In this document: positions 50,949 through 59,834 of the stretch, one piece after another
Layout: the number at the start of each line of letters is the position of its first letter
How positions within the stretch are numbered: position 1 is the stretch's first letter
Origin: CAYOHG01 sp964465125
Lineage (GTDB): Bacteria; Planctomycetota; Phycisphaerae; UBA1845; Fen-1342
NCBI GenBank assembly: GCA_964465125.1
Contig: CAYXIO010000002.1
Location: forward strand, 1-64,000
DNA length: 64,000 nt
Direction: 5' to 3'
The notes under the pieces: model-generated
Databases searched by the model: none
Told to the model about the DNA's origin: nothing
The model's input: the letters and a program-made list of their open reading frames with translations, nothing else
Program-made: the position numbers and the translations under genes

Positions 50949-50977
50949 AAAATAGCACATCCGCAGGGATACGCCAA
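50949..50977 (-). promoter_or_regulatory. Promoter of the dockerin protease, with a 5' leader hairpin
   Basis: On the minus strand TTGGCG (50977-50972), 17 bp, TATTTT (50954-50949). Transcription would start near 50942, immediately before an 8-bp hairpin (50917-50924 with 50933-50940). The leader is about 150 nt. The rest of 50795-51069 shows no gene. Confidence 0.55.
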
Positions 50978-51069
50978 GCTAAGAAAAACGGCAGCGCCGG
51001 CGGCGGGGGGTAAACGTTGGTTTTCGGACGCGGGCGCGGCCTCCGGACCGCGCGCGACGGTGGCTGCGC

Positions 51070-51891
51070 TTAGGTCAGCGCGGCTCGAATCCGCGCGCAG
51101 CTCGCCAGCACTCCGTCAAGCTGGTCCAGCGGCCAGACCGTCGCCGCGTCGCTCTTAGCGCGGGGCGGATCGTCGTGCACTTCCATGAACAACGCATCAA
51201 TCCCCGCCGCCACCGCGCAGCGCGCCAGCAGGGGGATGAACTCGCGCGCTCCGGCGGTGATCGAGCCGCCCGCGCCGGGATGTTGAACGGAATGGGTCGC
51301 GTCGAAGACCACCGGCGCATGCCGCCGCATCACTTCGAGCCCGGTCATGTCGTTGACGAGCCGCTCGTAGCCGAAACAGGAGCCGCGCTCGGTGAGCAGC
51401 ACGTTCGGGTTGCCGCGGCTGCGGATTTTCTCGACGGCGAGTCCGATCTTCTCCGGCGAGACGAACTGGCCCTTCTTGATGTTGACGCATTTGCCCGTCG
51501 CGGCACACGCCAGCAGCAGGTCGGTCTGGCGGCAGAGAAACGCGGGCACTTGAAGGCAATCGAGCACCCGGCCCGCGGCTTCGGCCTGGCCCGGCTCGTG
51601 CACGTCCGAGAGCACCGGAACGCCGACGCGTTCGCGCACGCTTTCGAGGATGCCCAGGCCCTCGTCGAGCCCGGGTCCGCGGAACGAAGCGATGCTCGTC
51701 CGGTTGGCCTTGTCGAAGCTGGCCTTGAAAACGTACTGAAGTGCGTGGCGGCTTGCGATCTTCGCGATCGCTTCAGCGAGCTTGAGGCAGTGATCCAGCG
51801 ATTCGATCACGCACGGACCGGCGATCAGGACCAGCGGATGGCCGGGTCCGACACGGTAGGGGCCTAGCGCAACAGGCTTGAGCGTGCTCAT
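51070..51891 (-). CDS. kdsA: 3-deoxy-8-phosphooctulonate synthase, metal-dependent type
   Basis: Condenses arabinose-5-phosphate and PEP to Kdo-8-phosphate for the lipopolysaccharide core. The 273-residue protein has VLIAGPCVIES with C27, KASFDKANRTS, SDVHEP, VNIKKGQFVSP, LLTERGSCFGYERLV, VVFDATHSVQHPG and FMEVHDDPPRAKSDA. The Cys in GPCVIES marks the metal-dependent class; E. coli KdsA has Asn there. The His, Glu and Asp ligands are also present. A promoter ends 7 nt before the ATG. Its presence indicates a Kdo-containing outer membrane glycolipid. No other Kdo genes are adjacent. Confidence 0.95.
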   Translation of the reverse strand: MSTLKPVALGPYRVGPGHPLVLIAGPCVIESLDHCLKLAEAIAKIASRHALQYVFKASFDKANRTSIASFRGPGLDEGLGILESVRERVGVPVLSDVHEPGQAEAAGRVLDCLQVPAFLCRQTDLLLACAATGKCVNIKKGQFVSPEKIGLAVEKIRSRGNPNVLLTERGSCFGYERLVNDMTGLEVMRRHAPVVFDATHSVQHPGAGGSITAGAREFIPLLARCAVAAGIDALFMEVHDDPPRAKSDAATVWPLDQLDGVLASCARIRAALT

Positions 51892-51898
51892 GGCGGGG

Positions 51899-51927
51899 AT
51901 GATAGATCAGCGCTGCGTCCGGCGGAA
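51899..51927 (-). promoter_or_regulatory. kdsA promoter with -10 box 7 nt from the start codon
   Basis: On the minus strand TTCCGC (51927-51922), 17 bp, TATCAT (51904-51899), then 7 nt to the ATG at 51891. No Shine-Dalgarno sequence. Confidence 0.5.
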
Positions 51928-51966
51928 TCGGGAACGACGCCTGCGAGTATCGTGACGCGAGTCGGT

Positions 51967-53469
51967 TCAGAAGTTGCTCCAGCGAATCTGCCGGCCGATC
52001 CGCAGCAGCCGCCAGACCCACAGCAGTTGGAGCGCGACCCAGCCGGCGATGAGCAGCACCGGCTCGGGCGGCACGCCGAACATGGCCTGGGTCATACGGC
52101 TCCCGATGAGCCGGTGCACAAAGTCCTCGTCCTTGAGCATGGCGCAGAGGAACAGACCTCCCCACAAGCAGGGCAGCCACATGAACGCCGCTTCGTAGGC
52201 GACGACCTTGGCGGCCCAGCGCGTGTCGGGCACATAACCCGCCAGCGTCCAGTACAGGCCCGCGAGCGTTCCCATCCCGCGGTGGGCGAGCAGGCACACG
52301 ATTGTGACCATCGAGCATGCAATCGTGGGCACAAGCAGTCCCTCGATCAGGCCGTGGAACCGGATGAACTCGTTGCCGGCGACGACGATCTGCATCGACA
52401 CCCAGCCTACGCAGAACATGATCCACCACGTGTTGCGCGCAAAGCGCTCGGCGAGCTCGTTTCCGTTGCGCATGCGCAGCCGGCGGTAGAAATCCCGCTG
52501 CGCGAGCACCGACCAGGTCATGCGGACGAACCGAATGCCGCTCGGAAAGCGCCTCGCGGGGTTGTCCCACTTAAGCCCGGGGCGGGACTGCGGGGCAGTC
52601 GAGCGCTTCACCGGTGTGGCGCATTCCGGGCAAAGCTCGTGCGCCTCCCGCATGGTCAGTTCATAGCCGCAGGTTACGCAGCGCAGGGGCAGAGGCGGCT
52701 CCGACGGGTCGCGCGCCGCGCGGATCGCCCGGCCCAGGTGCGCCAGGAGCAGCGCCGCGCCTGCTGCGACCGACAGGACGGTGAGCATCTGGGCCGCCTC
52801 AGCGAGGCGGCCAAACGCCCCGATCGCGTCCAGGTGTGAGGCCACGACGATCAGGAGTCCCGTGCCGAACACGAGGCAGAGCGCCAGGCCGAGCGAAGCC
52901 GTCGCGACTCGGAAGTTGCGCCGGAGAGACGCCGCGAGCGAACCGTGACGGTGCGTCTGCACGATGGACAGGAGGGCGAACAGCACGTTGGCGCACAACA
53001 GGCCGAGCGGCACGAGGAGGAGCATGAGCTCGGCAGGACTGATCAGCGAGGCGCTGTGCCATTCAGCCCAAACGTCCGCAAGCGAGCGCATCCGCAACTC
53101 GCTTTCCCACGTCGGGGGGACGAACGAAGGCGGCGAAACCGCGGAGGCCGGAGCGGTTGCAGACGGCGGCGGCGGCACGGACGGCGTGTAATGCCAAACG
53201 CGCTCGGTGGTGGCATTCCACAGGGTCAGAAAGACCAGCGCAACCGCGAACAGCCCCGCGTGAATCAGCCACGTGCTCCAGAATGCGGCGGCGCTCGCGA
53301 GCAGCGCGGACTCGGCGGCGCGTTGCGGCCGCAGAACGCCGCCCCACGGGATGAGCAGGACTCGCCAGCCGTGCAAGACGGCTTTGGACGCGGCTGGCTG
53401 GTTGCCGAAGGGCTCTGCGCCGTCCGGGCTCGGGCTGGTGGATGCTGACGCTGTCTCGGTTCCGTCCAT
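51967..53469 (-). CDS. Polytopic membrane protein with a zinc-ribbon insert
   Basis: Function unknown. The 500-residue product has membrane segments near residues 60-85, 145-170, 190-215 and 225-250. A four-Cys zinc ribbon follows in the middle (LRCVTCGYELT...LCPECATPV, about 262-285). About four more membrane segments lie in the C-terminal half (around 345-490). CGYxL...CPEC ribbons in front of membrane domains are common in Phycisphaerae-like genomes. GGGGAG lies very close to the ATG. A TACAAT box (53607-53602, minus) may be a distant promoter element. The other 245 nt upstream hold no gene. It ends 75 nt before kdsA. Confidence 0.7.
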   Translation of the reverse strand: MDGTETASASTSPSPDGAEPFGNQPAASKAVLHGWRVLLIPWGGVLRPQRAAESALLASAAAFWSTWLIHAGLFAVALVFLTLWNATTERVWHYTPSVPPPPSATAPASAVSPPSFVPPTWESELRMRSLADVWAEWHSASLISPAELMLLLVPLGLLCANVLFALLSIVQTHRHGSLAASLRRNFRVATASLGLALCLVFGTGLLIVVASHLDAIGAFGRLAEAAQMLTVLSVAAGAALLLAHLGRAIRAARDPSEPPLPLRCVTCGYELTMREAHELCPECATPVKRSTAPQSRPGLKWDNPARRFPSGIRFVRMTWSVLAQRDFYRRLRMRNGNELAERFARNTWWIMFCVGWVSMQIVVAGNEFIRFHGLIEGLLVPTIACSMVTIVCLLAHRGMGTLAGLYWTLAGYVPDTRWAAKVVAYEAAFMWLPCLWGGLFLCAMLKDEDFVHRLIGSRMTQAMFGVPPEPVLLIAGWVALQLLWVWRLLRIGRQIRWSNF

Positions 53470-53638
53470 GTCTCCCCCGGCGGCAGGGTACCCGGCCAGG
53501 TCGCGTCACCGCTACGGAACCGCGCGGTGTTGCGGGAAGCGGGCGAACCGCAAGCAGTCGCTCGGTTTCAGGGAACGGGCAAAGACCGGATCGCTCTCGA
53601 AATTGTACGGATGAAACGGCCTTCGGTGCGGCAAGGAG

Positions 53639-53675
53639 CCCCTCCGATCCGCCGCGTTTGAGCGTGTCGGAGGGG
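53639..53675 (-). terminator. Hairpin downstream of gltA
   Basis: CCCCTCCGA (53639-53647) is the inverse of TCGGAGGGG (53667-53675), a 9-bp perfect stem with a 19-nt loop, 40 nt past the gltA stop. There is no T tract, so termination is uncertain. Confidence 0.4.
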
Positions 53676-53714
53676 TCGCGCGGGCTTGAAGCGCAGGTCG
53701 CCGATCCGCCTGCC

Positions 53715-55064
<1,350 letters not shown>

Positions 55065-55097
55065 CTGTCGGACTCCGCGAGACACCTCGGATGAGCC

Positions 55098-55116
55098 GCG
55101 CGCCCTGCGGGCGCGC
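55098..55116. repeat. REP-like palindrome between prpD and gltA
   Basis: GCGCGCCC (55098-55105), loop TGC, GGGCGCGC (55109-55116), an 8-bp perfect stem touching the prpD stop codon. It may attenuate read-through or protect the upstream mRNA. Confidence 0.45.
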
Positions 55117-56471
55117 TACAGGGTTTCAAACTCCAGCACGTCGCTGATATCGGCTAGGCGCTCCATCGACATCGCCAGCTCGACGATGCGCGCTGCCGTC
55201 GCGGCGCTTACGACGCCGTCGGCAAGCTTGCGGAACTTGGCGACCACCTCGTCGTCGGTCATGGGATTGCCGGCGTGGCCGCGCGGGTAGGTCACCTTCT
55301 TGTCGACGCTGCGACCGTCCCGCAGCTTGATTATGAGTCTATTCGGAATGCCGTCGGGATAGCCCGCGTTGCAGTCGGGCGTCTCGACGATCTTCACCCG
55401 ATCGAGCAGCGCATGGACCTGCGCGGCGCGCACGTTCTGATCGCTGAAGCTGGCCCGGGTCACGTCCCCGTCGCGCAAGGCCAGCACCACGCAGAACGGC
55501 ATGCTGTGGTCGGCGGTTTCGCGGCTGGTCGGGCGCCATTTCTCGGGCTCGCTGCCGATAATGCTGACTGCGGCTTCGAAGCTCTCGATTCGGATGGAAT
55601 CGATGTTCTCGAGTCCGCCCACCTGCGGGCGGAGTTGCAGGGCCGCGTCGATCGCCGATTGGGAGTGATACTCCGCGGGCCAGAACTTGATGTAGGTCTT
55701 GCGGATCATCCAATCCTCCGCGCCCTGCGACCAGGCCAGCTCGAACGGGCCCGTGATCATCTTGAACAACCCCTTGGGCCCTTCGAAGATCTCGTGCGGC
55801 CCGGTCATGCCCTGGCGGGCGAGGTTCGCCGCGAAGACCGCGTTTCTGGCGGCGTTTGAGAAGGCGCAGGCCTTCCAGTCGGAAATTTGTCCGGTCCGCG
55901 TCTGGCGCGTCGCGAAGTTGCAGACGCCGGCCAGCCCGAGCGCATGAACGGTCTGCTCCACGGTCAATCGGTAGAGCTTGCTGGCCAGCAGGGCGCTGGA
56001 CAGCGCGCCGTACACCACGTGATCCCAACCGTGCTTCCGCAGGGATGCCGCGTCGCACAAGCGGCATTGCAGCTCATAGCCCAGCGCGATGGCGGTGATG
56101 ATCTCCTTGCCGCTGGCGCCGCAGGACTGGCCGACGGCCCAGGCCGGGGGGATGTTGTCGCTGGGATGAGCCGGCTCAAGGCTGAGGTAGGTGTCGTTGA
56201 AGTCGAGATAGCGCACCAGGGCGCCGTTGGAGAAGGCCGCCAGGTCCGGGGTGGTGCGGTGCTTGGAGCCGAGCAGGCTGGCGCCGCGCGGCATGCTGAC
56301 GGCCCCTGCGGTCGCGCGGGTGACTTTCGCCGGGCGGCTCTGCCAGGCGCCCAGGGCCGTGCCGATGGAGTCAAGCACGCGCCGCTTGACTTCGTGCACG
56401 ACCTCCCGGCTGAGGGACTCGAATGTCGTTGCGTGCGCCCGTTCCGCGATGCGTTGTGCTAAGCTGGTCAT
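55116..56471 (-). CDS. prpD: MmgE/PrpD family protein (2-methylcitrate dehydratase-like)
   Basis: Members dehydrate 2-methylcitrate or related acids. From ATG 56471 (AAAGG upstream) the protein has 451 residues. Blocks include RRVLDSIGTALGAW, NGALVRYLDFNDTY, HPSDNIPPAWAVGQ, ALGYELQCRLCDA, GLAGVCNF, KAYGxx-like FWPAEYHSQSAIDAAL and DHSMPFCVVLAL. All are typical of the MmgE_PrpD all-alpha and C-terminal domains. It is upstream of the citrate synthase gene with a 51 nt gap, an arrangement suggesting a methylcitrate-cycle function. prpB and prpC-specific markers are not present here. An inverted repeat lies in the leader. Confidence 0.9.
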   Translation of the reverse strand: MTSLAQRIAERAHATTFESLSREVVHEVKRRVLDSIGTALGAWQSRPAKVTRATAGAVSMPRGASLLGSKHRTTPDLAAFSNGALVRYLDFNDTYLSLEPAHPSDNIPPAWAVGQSCGASGKEIITAIALGYELQCRLCDAASLRKHGWDHVVYGALSSALLASKLYRLTVEQTVHALGLAGVCNFATRQTRTGQISDWKACAFSNAARNAVFAANLARQGMTGPHEIFEGPKGLFKMITGPFELAWSQGAEDWMIRKTYIKFWPAEYHSQSAIDAALQLRPQVGGLENIDSIRIESFEAAVSIIGSEPEKWRPTSRETADHSMPFCVVLALRDGDVTRASFSDQNVRAAQVHALLDRVKIVETPDCNAGYPDGIPNRLIIKLRDGRSVDKKVTYPRGHAGNPMTDDEVVAKFRKLADGVVSAATAARIVELAMSMERLADISDVLEFETL

Positions 56472-56493
56472 CAGTGCCTTTCCCGTGAATGAA

Positions 56494-56513
56494 GTGCCTC
56501 GATTCTGAGGCAC
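56494..56513. promoter_or_regulatory. Inverted repeat in the prpD leader
   Basis: GTGCCTC (56494-56500), spacer GATTCT, GAGGCAC (56507-56513). It is a perfect 7+7 palindrome about 23 nt before the prpD start, placed well for an operator or an mRNA hairpin. No regulator gene is adjacent. Confidence 0.4.
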
Positions 56514-56620
56514 AACGCATTGTTTGGCAACGCCGACGGGCGGGGGCCTCCGGCTCGCCGCGGCCTGCGAGACCATCCGCCCGCAGCGGCCAACCGGTCG
56601 TCCCGCATACAATGAGTGCC

Positions 56621-57922
56621 ATGGCCTCCGGCAAGAAGGGTCGAAAAATCCGCGTCGATTTTCGCCAGAACCGCCAGCCGCGGCGGCGATCCGGCGACCT
56701 GACGCGTCAATTCCGGACCGACGAGCAGGAGGTCGTGGACGCCCAGTCCGCGGAATCGGTGCGCGCCAAGGGCGACCTGTCGCGCAAGCGGACGATCATC
56801 GTCGACGAGCATGAAGCGCCCCAGGTGGACGAATCGCGCTGGCTGCGGGGCGTGGTAACGATGGTGCACGGGCTCGTCTGCCGCGTGGATACCCCGGCCG
56901 GCCGAACCTGGGAATGCACGGCCCGGCGGGTCCTGAGGACACGCCTGATCGAGCAGCGCGCCCCGGTCACCGTCGGCGACCAGGTCTGGTTCTCCGACCA
57001 GTCGCAACACCACGACGGGCTTGCGGCGGGTGTGATCGAGCGGGTCGAGCCGCGCCGCAGCATCCTCTCGCGGCGCGATCCGCGCGGCCGAGAGCACGCC
57101 ATTGTGGCGAACGCCGACCAGATTCTGATCGTGTCCACCGTTGCACAGCCGCGCCCGAAACCGCACCTCATCGATCGGTATCTTGTGGCCGCCGCCCGCG
57201 GCGACCTGCGGGCCTTGATCGCCTTCAACAAGTCCGATCTGCGCGACGCCGCGGAGGCGGCGGATGCCCTGGACGCCCGGACGTTGTCGGGGCCCGACGC
57301 CGCCGACGCTGCGGACCGCGCGACGCCACCCGACGCGGCGCCCGCGGACGTCGCGCTCGCGGATGAGGACTTTGAGCCGGATTGCGAGGAAGGCGACTAC
57401 GCCGGTCCGGCCATGACCCTGGAGGAGCTGATCGCCGAATACCGCGCGCTGGGATACACGGTCCTGCTGATCAGCGCCGCGACGGGAGCCGGGATCGAGG
57501 CCTTGCGGCGGGAGCTGGCCGGCCACACCACGGTCATCGCGGGGCAGAGCGGCGTGGGCAAGAGCTCGCTGATCAACGCGGTTCAGCCGGGCCTGCGGCT
57601 CGAGGTGCAGTCGGTCAGCGAGGACAACGAGAAGGGCAAGCACACGACGACGCTGGCGCGGCTGCTGCGGCTGGATTTCGGCGGCTACGTGGTCGACACG
57701 CCGGGTGTGCGGCAATTCGGTCTGTGGTCGGTCGCACCGGGCGAGCTGGAAGGCTGCTTCGTGGAGTTCATTGCGCGGGTCTCGGGCTGTCGTTTCAAGG
57801 ACTGCCACCACGTCGGCGACGAGCCGGGGTGCGCGATCTGCGCGGCGGTTGAAGCCGGCGAAATCAGCCTGCGGCGTTACCGCAGCTATCTGAAGCTGCT
57901 GCACGAGATGTCGCGCGGCTGA
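56621..57922 (+). CDS. rsgA: Ribosome small subunit-dependent GTPase RsgA with acidic insertion
   Basis: Circularly permuted GTPase that acts in 30S maturation. The 433-residue protein has a basic N-terminal extension, an OB fold (WLRGVVTMVHGLVCRV...VTVGDQVWF), then the permuted G domain: AFNKSD (G4), LLISAATG (G5), GQSGVGKSS (G1) and VVDTPGVRQFGLW (G3). A zinc domain (CRFKDCHHVGDEPGCAIC) ends it. Between NKSD and the next strand lies an insertion of about 60 Asp/Ala/Glu-rich residues. ATG 56621 is chosen over 56612 because a TACAAT box (56608-56613) covers the latter and ends 7 nt before the former, suggesting a leaderless mRNA. Confidence 0.93.
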   Translation: MASGKKGRKIRVDFRQNRQPRRRSGDLTRQFRTDEQEVVDAQSAESVRAKGDLSRKRTIIVDEHEAPQVDESRWLRGVVTMVHGLVCRVDTPAGRTWECTARRVLRTRLIEQRAPVTVGDQVWFSDQSQHHDGLAAGVIERVEPRRSILSRRDPRGREHAIVANADQILIVSTVAQPRPKPHLIDRYLVAAARGDLRALIAFNKSDLRDAAEAADALDARTLSGPDAADAADRATPPDAAPADVALADEDFEPDCEEGDYAGPAMTLEELIAEYRALGYTVLLISAATGAGIEALRRELAGHTTVIAGQSGVGKSSLINAVQPGLRLEVQSVSEDNEKGKHTTTLARLLRLDFGGYVVDTPGVRQFGLWSVAPGELEGCFVEFIARVSGCRFKDCHHVGDEPGCAICAAVEAGEISLRRYRSYLKLLHEMSRG

Positions 57923-57951
57923 GCGGCCCGTCGGTCCGCTTCAGGCGAACC

Positions 57952-57979
57952 TTGCGGGCGGCGTGCGCGGCAGTATCCT
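57952..57979 (+). promoter_or_regulatory. pyrR-pyrB promoter with -10 box 7 nt from the start codon
   Basis: TTGCGG (57952-57957), 16 bp, TATCCT (57974-57979), then 7 nt to the ATG at 57987. No Shine-Dalgarno sequence and no room for a classical PyrR attenuator leader. Confidence 0.5.
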
Positions 57980-57986
57980 GCGCCGC

Positions 57987-58508
57987 ATGTCCAAGCTCAT
58001 GCATACTCAGCAGATGAACGAGACGCTGCGGCGGCTCGCCAAGGAAGTCACCGCCGCCGCGCCGACCGACGCGGACATCGCGGTGATCGGAATTCGGCGT
58101 CGCGGCGAGGTGTTGGGCCGCACGCTCTGCGAGCTCCTCAAGGAGGTGGGTCGGCCGCCGAAGCACTACGGCGTGCTCGACATCACGTTGTATCGCGACG
58201 ACTTGAGCACGATCGGGCCGCAGGCGCAACTGCGCGGGACGGAAATCGACTTCGATCTGACGGACAAGTGGGTCGTGCTGGTGGATGACGTGCTCTACAC
58301 GGGCCGGTCGGTGCGCGCCGCGCTGGATGCGCTGATCGACCTGGGCCGGCCGCGCGCCATCAAGCTGGCGGTGCTGGTGGATCGCGGCTGGCGCGAGCTG
58401 CCGATTCAGCCCGACTTCGTCGGCCTGGTGACGAAGACCAGCGCGCAGAACATCGTGAAGGTGAAGGTGGCCGAGATCGACGGGACCGACGAGGTGGAGC
58501 TGGCCTGA
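57987..58508 (+). CDS. pyrR: PyrR bifunctional regulator / uracil phosphoribosyltransferase
   Basis: PyrR senses UMP/UTP and can attenuate pyr transcription in Firmicutes; it also has uracil PRTase activity. The 173-residue protein shows IAVIGIRRRGEVLGRTL, VLDITLYRDDLSTIG, the PRPP loop VVLVDDVLYTGRSVRAALDAL and the C-terminal LVDRGWRELPIQPDFVG. All are specific to PyrR. pyrB follows after 22 nt. The promoter directly abuts the start codon, leaving no 5' leader for an upstream PyrR-binding attenuator. If regulation occurs, it would have to act in the pyrR-pyrB gap or elsewhere (inference). Confidence 0.93.
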   Translation: MSKLMHTQQMNETLRRLAKEVTAAAPTDADIAVIGIRRRGEVLGRTLCELLKEVGRPPKHYGVLDITLYRDDLSTIGPQAQLRGTEIDFDLTDKWVVLVDDVLYTGRSVRAALDALIDLGRPRAIKLAVLVDRGWRELPIQPDFVGLVTKTSAQNIVKVKVAEIDGTDEVELA

Positions 58509-58530
58509 GCCGGGCAGGAGTGGTGCGCCG

Positions 58531-59484
58531 ATGAACGCTGTTGCCGCCGAGCCGTTGTTGTGGAAGCACAAGCACCTGTTGCAGCTTGAAGGGCTGACGC
58601 GCGAGGAGATCCTCTACGTCCTGGACACGGCGGAGGGATTCAAGGAAGTCAGCACGCGCAGCATCAAGAAGGTGCCGGCGTTGCGCGGGCGCGTTGTGGT
58701 AACGATGTTCTTCGAGGAGAGCACGCGCACGCGGATGAGCTTCGAGCTGGCGGCCCAGCGGCTCAGCGCGGACGTGATCGACTTCGCCGAGAAGATGTCC
58801 AGCACGCAGAAGGGCGAATCGCTGGTCGACACCGCGAAGAACATCGAGGCGATGGGCGTGGACATCATGGTGCTGCGGCATCCGTCGGCCGGCGCGCCGC
58901 ATGACCTGGCCCGCGCGCTGGGCTGCTGCATCGTCAATGCCGGCGACGGTCAGCACGAGCATCCGACGCAGGCGCTGCTCGACCTGTTCTCGATCCGCGA
59001 GCGCAAGGGGCGGATCGAGGGGCTGAACGTCGCGATCGTGGGGGACATCGCGCATTCGCGCGTGGCGCGGTCGGATTTGATCGGGCTGCTCGCGCTGGGG
59101 GCCAAGGTGACCCTGGTCGGTCCGCCGACGCTGGTGCCCAAGGCGTTCGAGAAGCTCGGGGCGCGCGTCACGCACGACTTCGACGCGGTGCTTCCCGAGA
59201 TGGACGTGGTCAACATGCTGCGGATTCAGCGCGAGCGGATCACCAGCAGCGTGTTTCCGTCGACGCGCGAATACGTGCAGCTCTTCGGCATGAACCGGGA
59301 GCGCCTGGCGCGCTGCAAGCCCGACGTGCTGATCATGCACCCGGGCCCCGTGAACCGCGGCATCGAGCTGGCCGCCGACGTCGCCGACGGTCCGCATTCG
59401 AGCATCCTGCGGCAGGTGACCAACGGGCTGGCCGTGCGGATGGCGGTGCTGTTCCTGTGCCAGCAGGCGGCCAGCGGGCAGTAA
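58531..59484 (+). CDS. pyrB: Aspartate carbamoyltransferase catalytic subunit
   Basis: Second step of de novo pyrimidine synthesis. The 317-residue protein carries the carbamoyl-phosphate site FEESTRTRMSFE, SSTQKGESLVDTAKNI, VLRHPSAGAPHDLA, DGQHEHPTQALLDLFSI, IVGDIAHSRVARSDL, VVNMLRIQRER and MHPGPVNRGIEL. All are standard for catalytic subunits. It is paired with pyrR. The common third partner pyrC is absent from the window, and the following gene is on the other strand. No regulatory subunit pyrI is seen. Confidence 0.97.
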   Translation: MNAVAAEPLLWKHKHLLQLEGLTREEILYVLDTAEGFKEVSTRSIKKVPALRGRVVVTMFFEESTRTRMSFELAAQRLSADVIDFAEKMSSTQKGESLVDTAKNIEAMGVDIMVLRHPSAGAPHDLARALGCCIVNAGDGQHEHPTQALLDLFSIRERKGRIEGLNVAIVGDIAHSRVARSDLIGLLALGAKVTLVGPPTLVPKAFEKLGARVTHDFDAVLPEMDVVNMLRIQRERITSSVFPSTREYVQLFGMNRERLARCKPDVLIMHPGPVNRGIELAADVADGPHSSILRQVTNGLAVRMAVLFLCQQAASGQ

Positions 59485-59562
59485 GCCGAAATCGCAGCGA
59501 TGCAGCGCGCCGGGATGGGTGTCCCGGCGCTTTTGCGCTGCGCGGGAGACCTGCCGGCGGGC

Positions 59563-59679
59563 CTACGCGCGCTCCTTCGATTTTCCCGCGAGCTTGACGA
59601 CCACGCCGCCGAGAATCGCCACGATCGCAACCCAGCCGTACCAGGGCATGGCACTCAGACTCTGAAAGATCACGTCCAT
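59563..59679 (-). CDS. 38-residue single-span membrane protein
   Basis: A very small gene, supported by a strong ribosome-binding site: GAGGAGG on the minus strand sits about 7 nt before the ATG at 59679. The product starts MDVIFQSLSAMPWYGW, has one membrane helix (about residues 13-31) and ends with a basic tail (KLAGKSKERA), a classic small membrane protein layout. It lies alone between pyrB and the PQQ-domain gene. The function is unknown. The frame is open for a further 450 nt upstream, but that stretch looks like a non-coding frame. Confidence 0.55.
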   Translation of the reverse strand: MDVIFQSLSAMPWYGWVAIVAILGGVVVKLAGKSKERA

Positions 59680-59800
59680 AACCAGCCTCCTCACCAAGGG
59701 TTGAGCAATCCGGTCGAGAATTCGCACGAACCGGGGGAATATTCGGCCTACCCGCCGGCGCTTCCGCCAGCCCGCGGGAGAATCCGCGGAGGCCGGGCGT

Positions 59801-59819
59801 GCGGGCTGAAAACCCGTGC
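59801..59819. repeat. REP-like element
   Basis: GCGGGCTGAAAACCCGTGC: a 5-bp GC-rich stem with an A-rich loop between the small membrane protein and the PQQ gene. The GGGCTGAAAACCCGTG core looks like an extragenic repeat. Only one copy is seen in the window. Confidence 0.35.
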
Positions 59820-59834
59820 TACCCAGGGCGGCGG

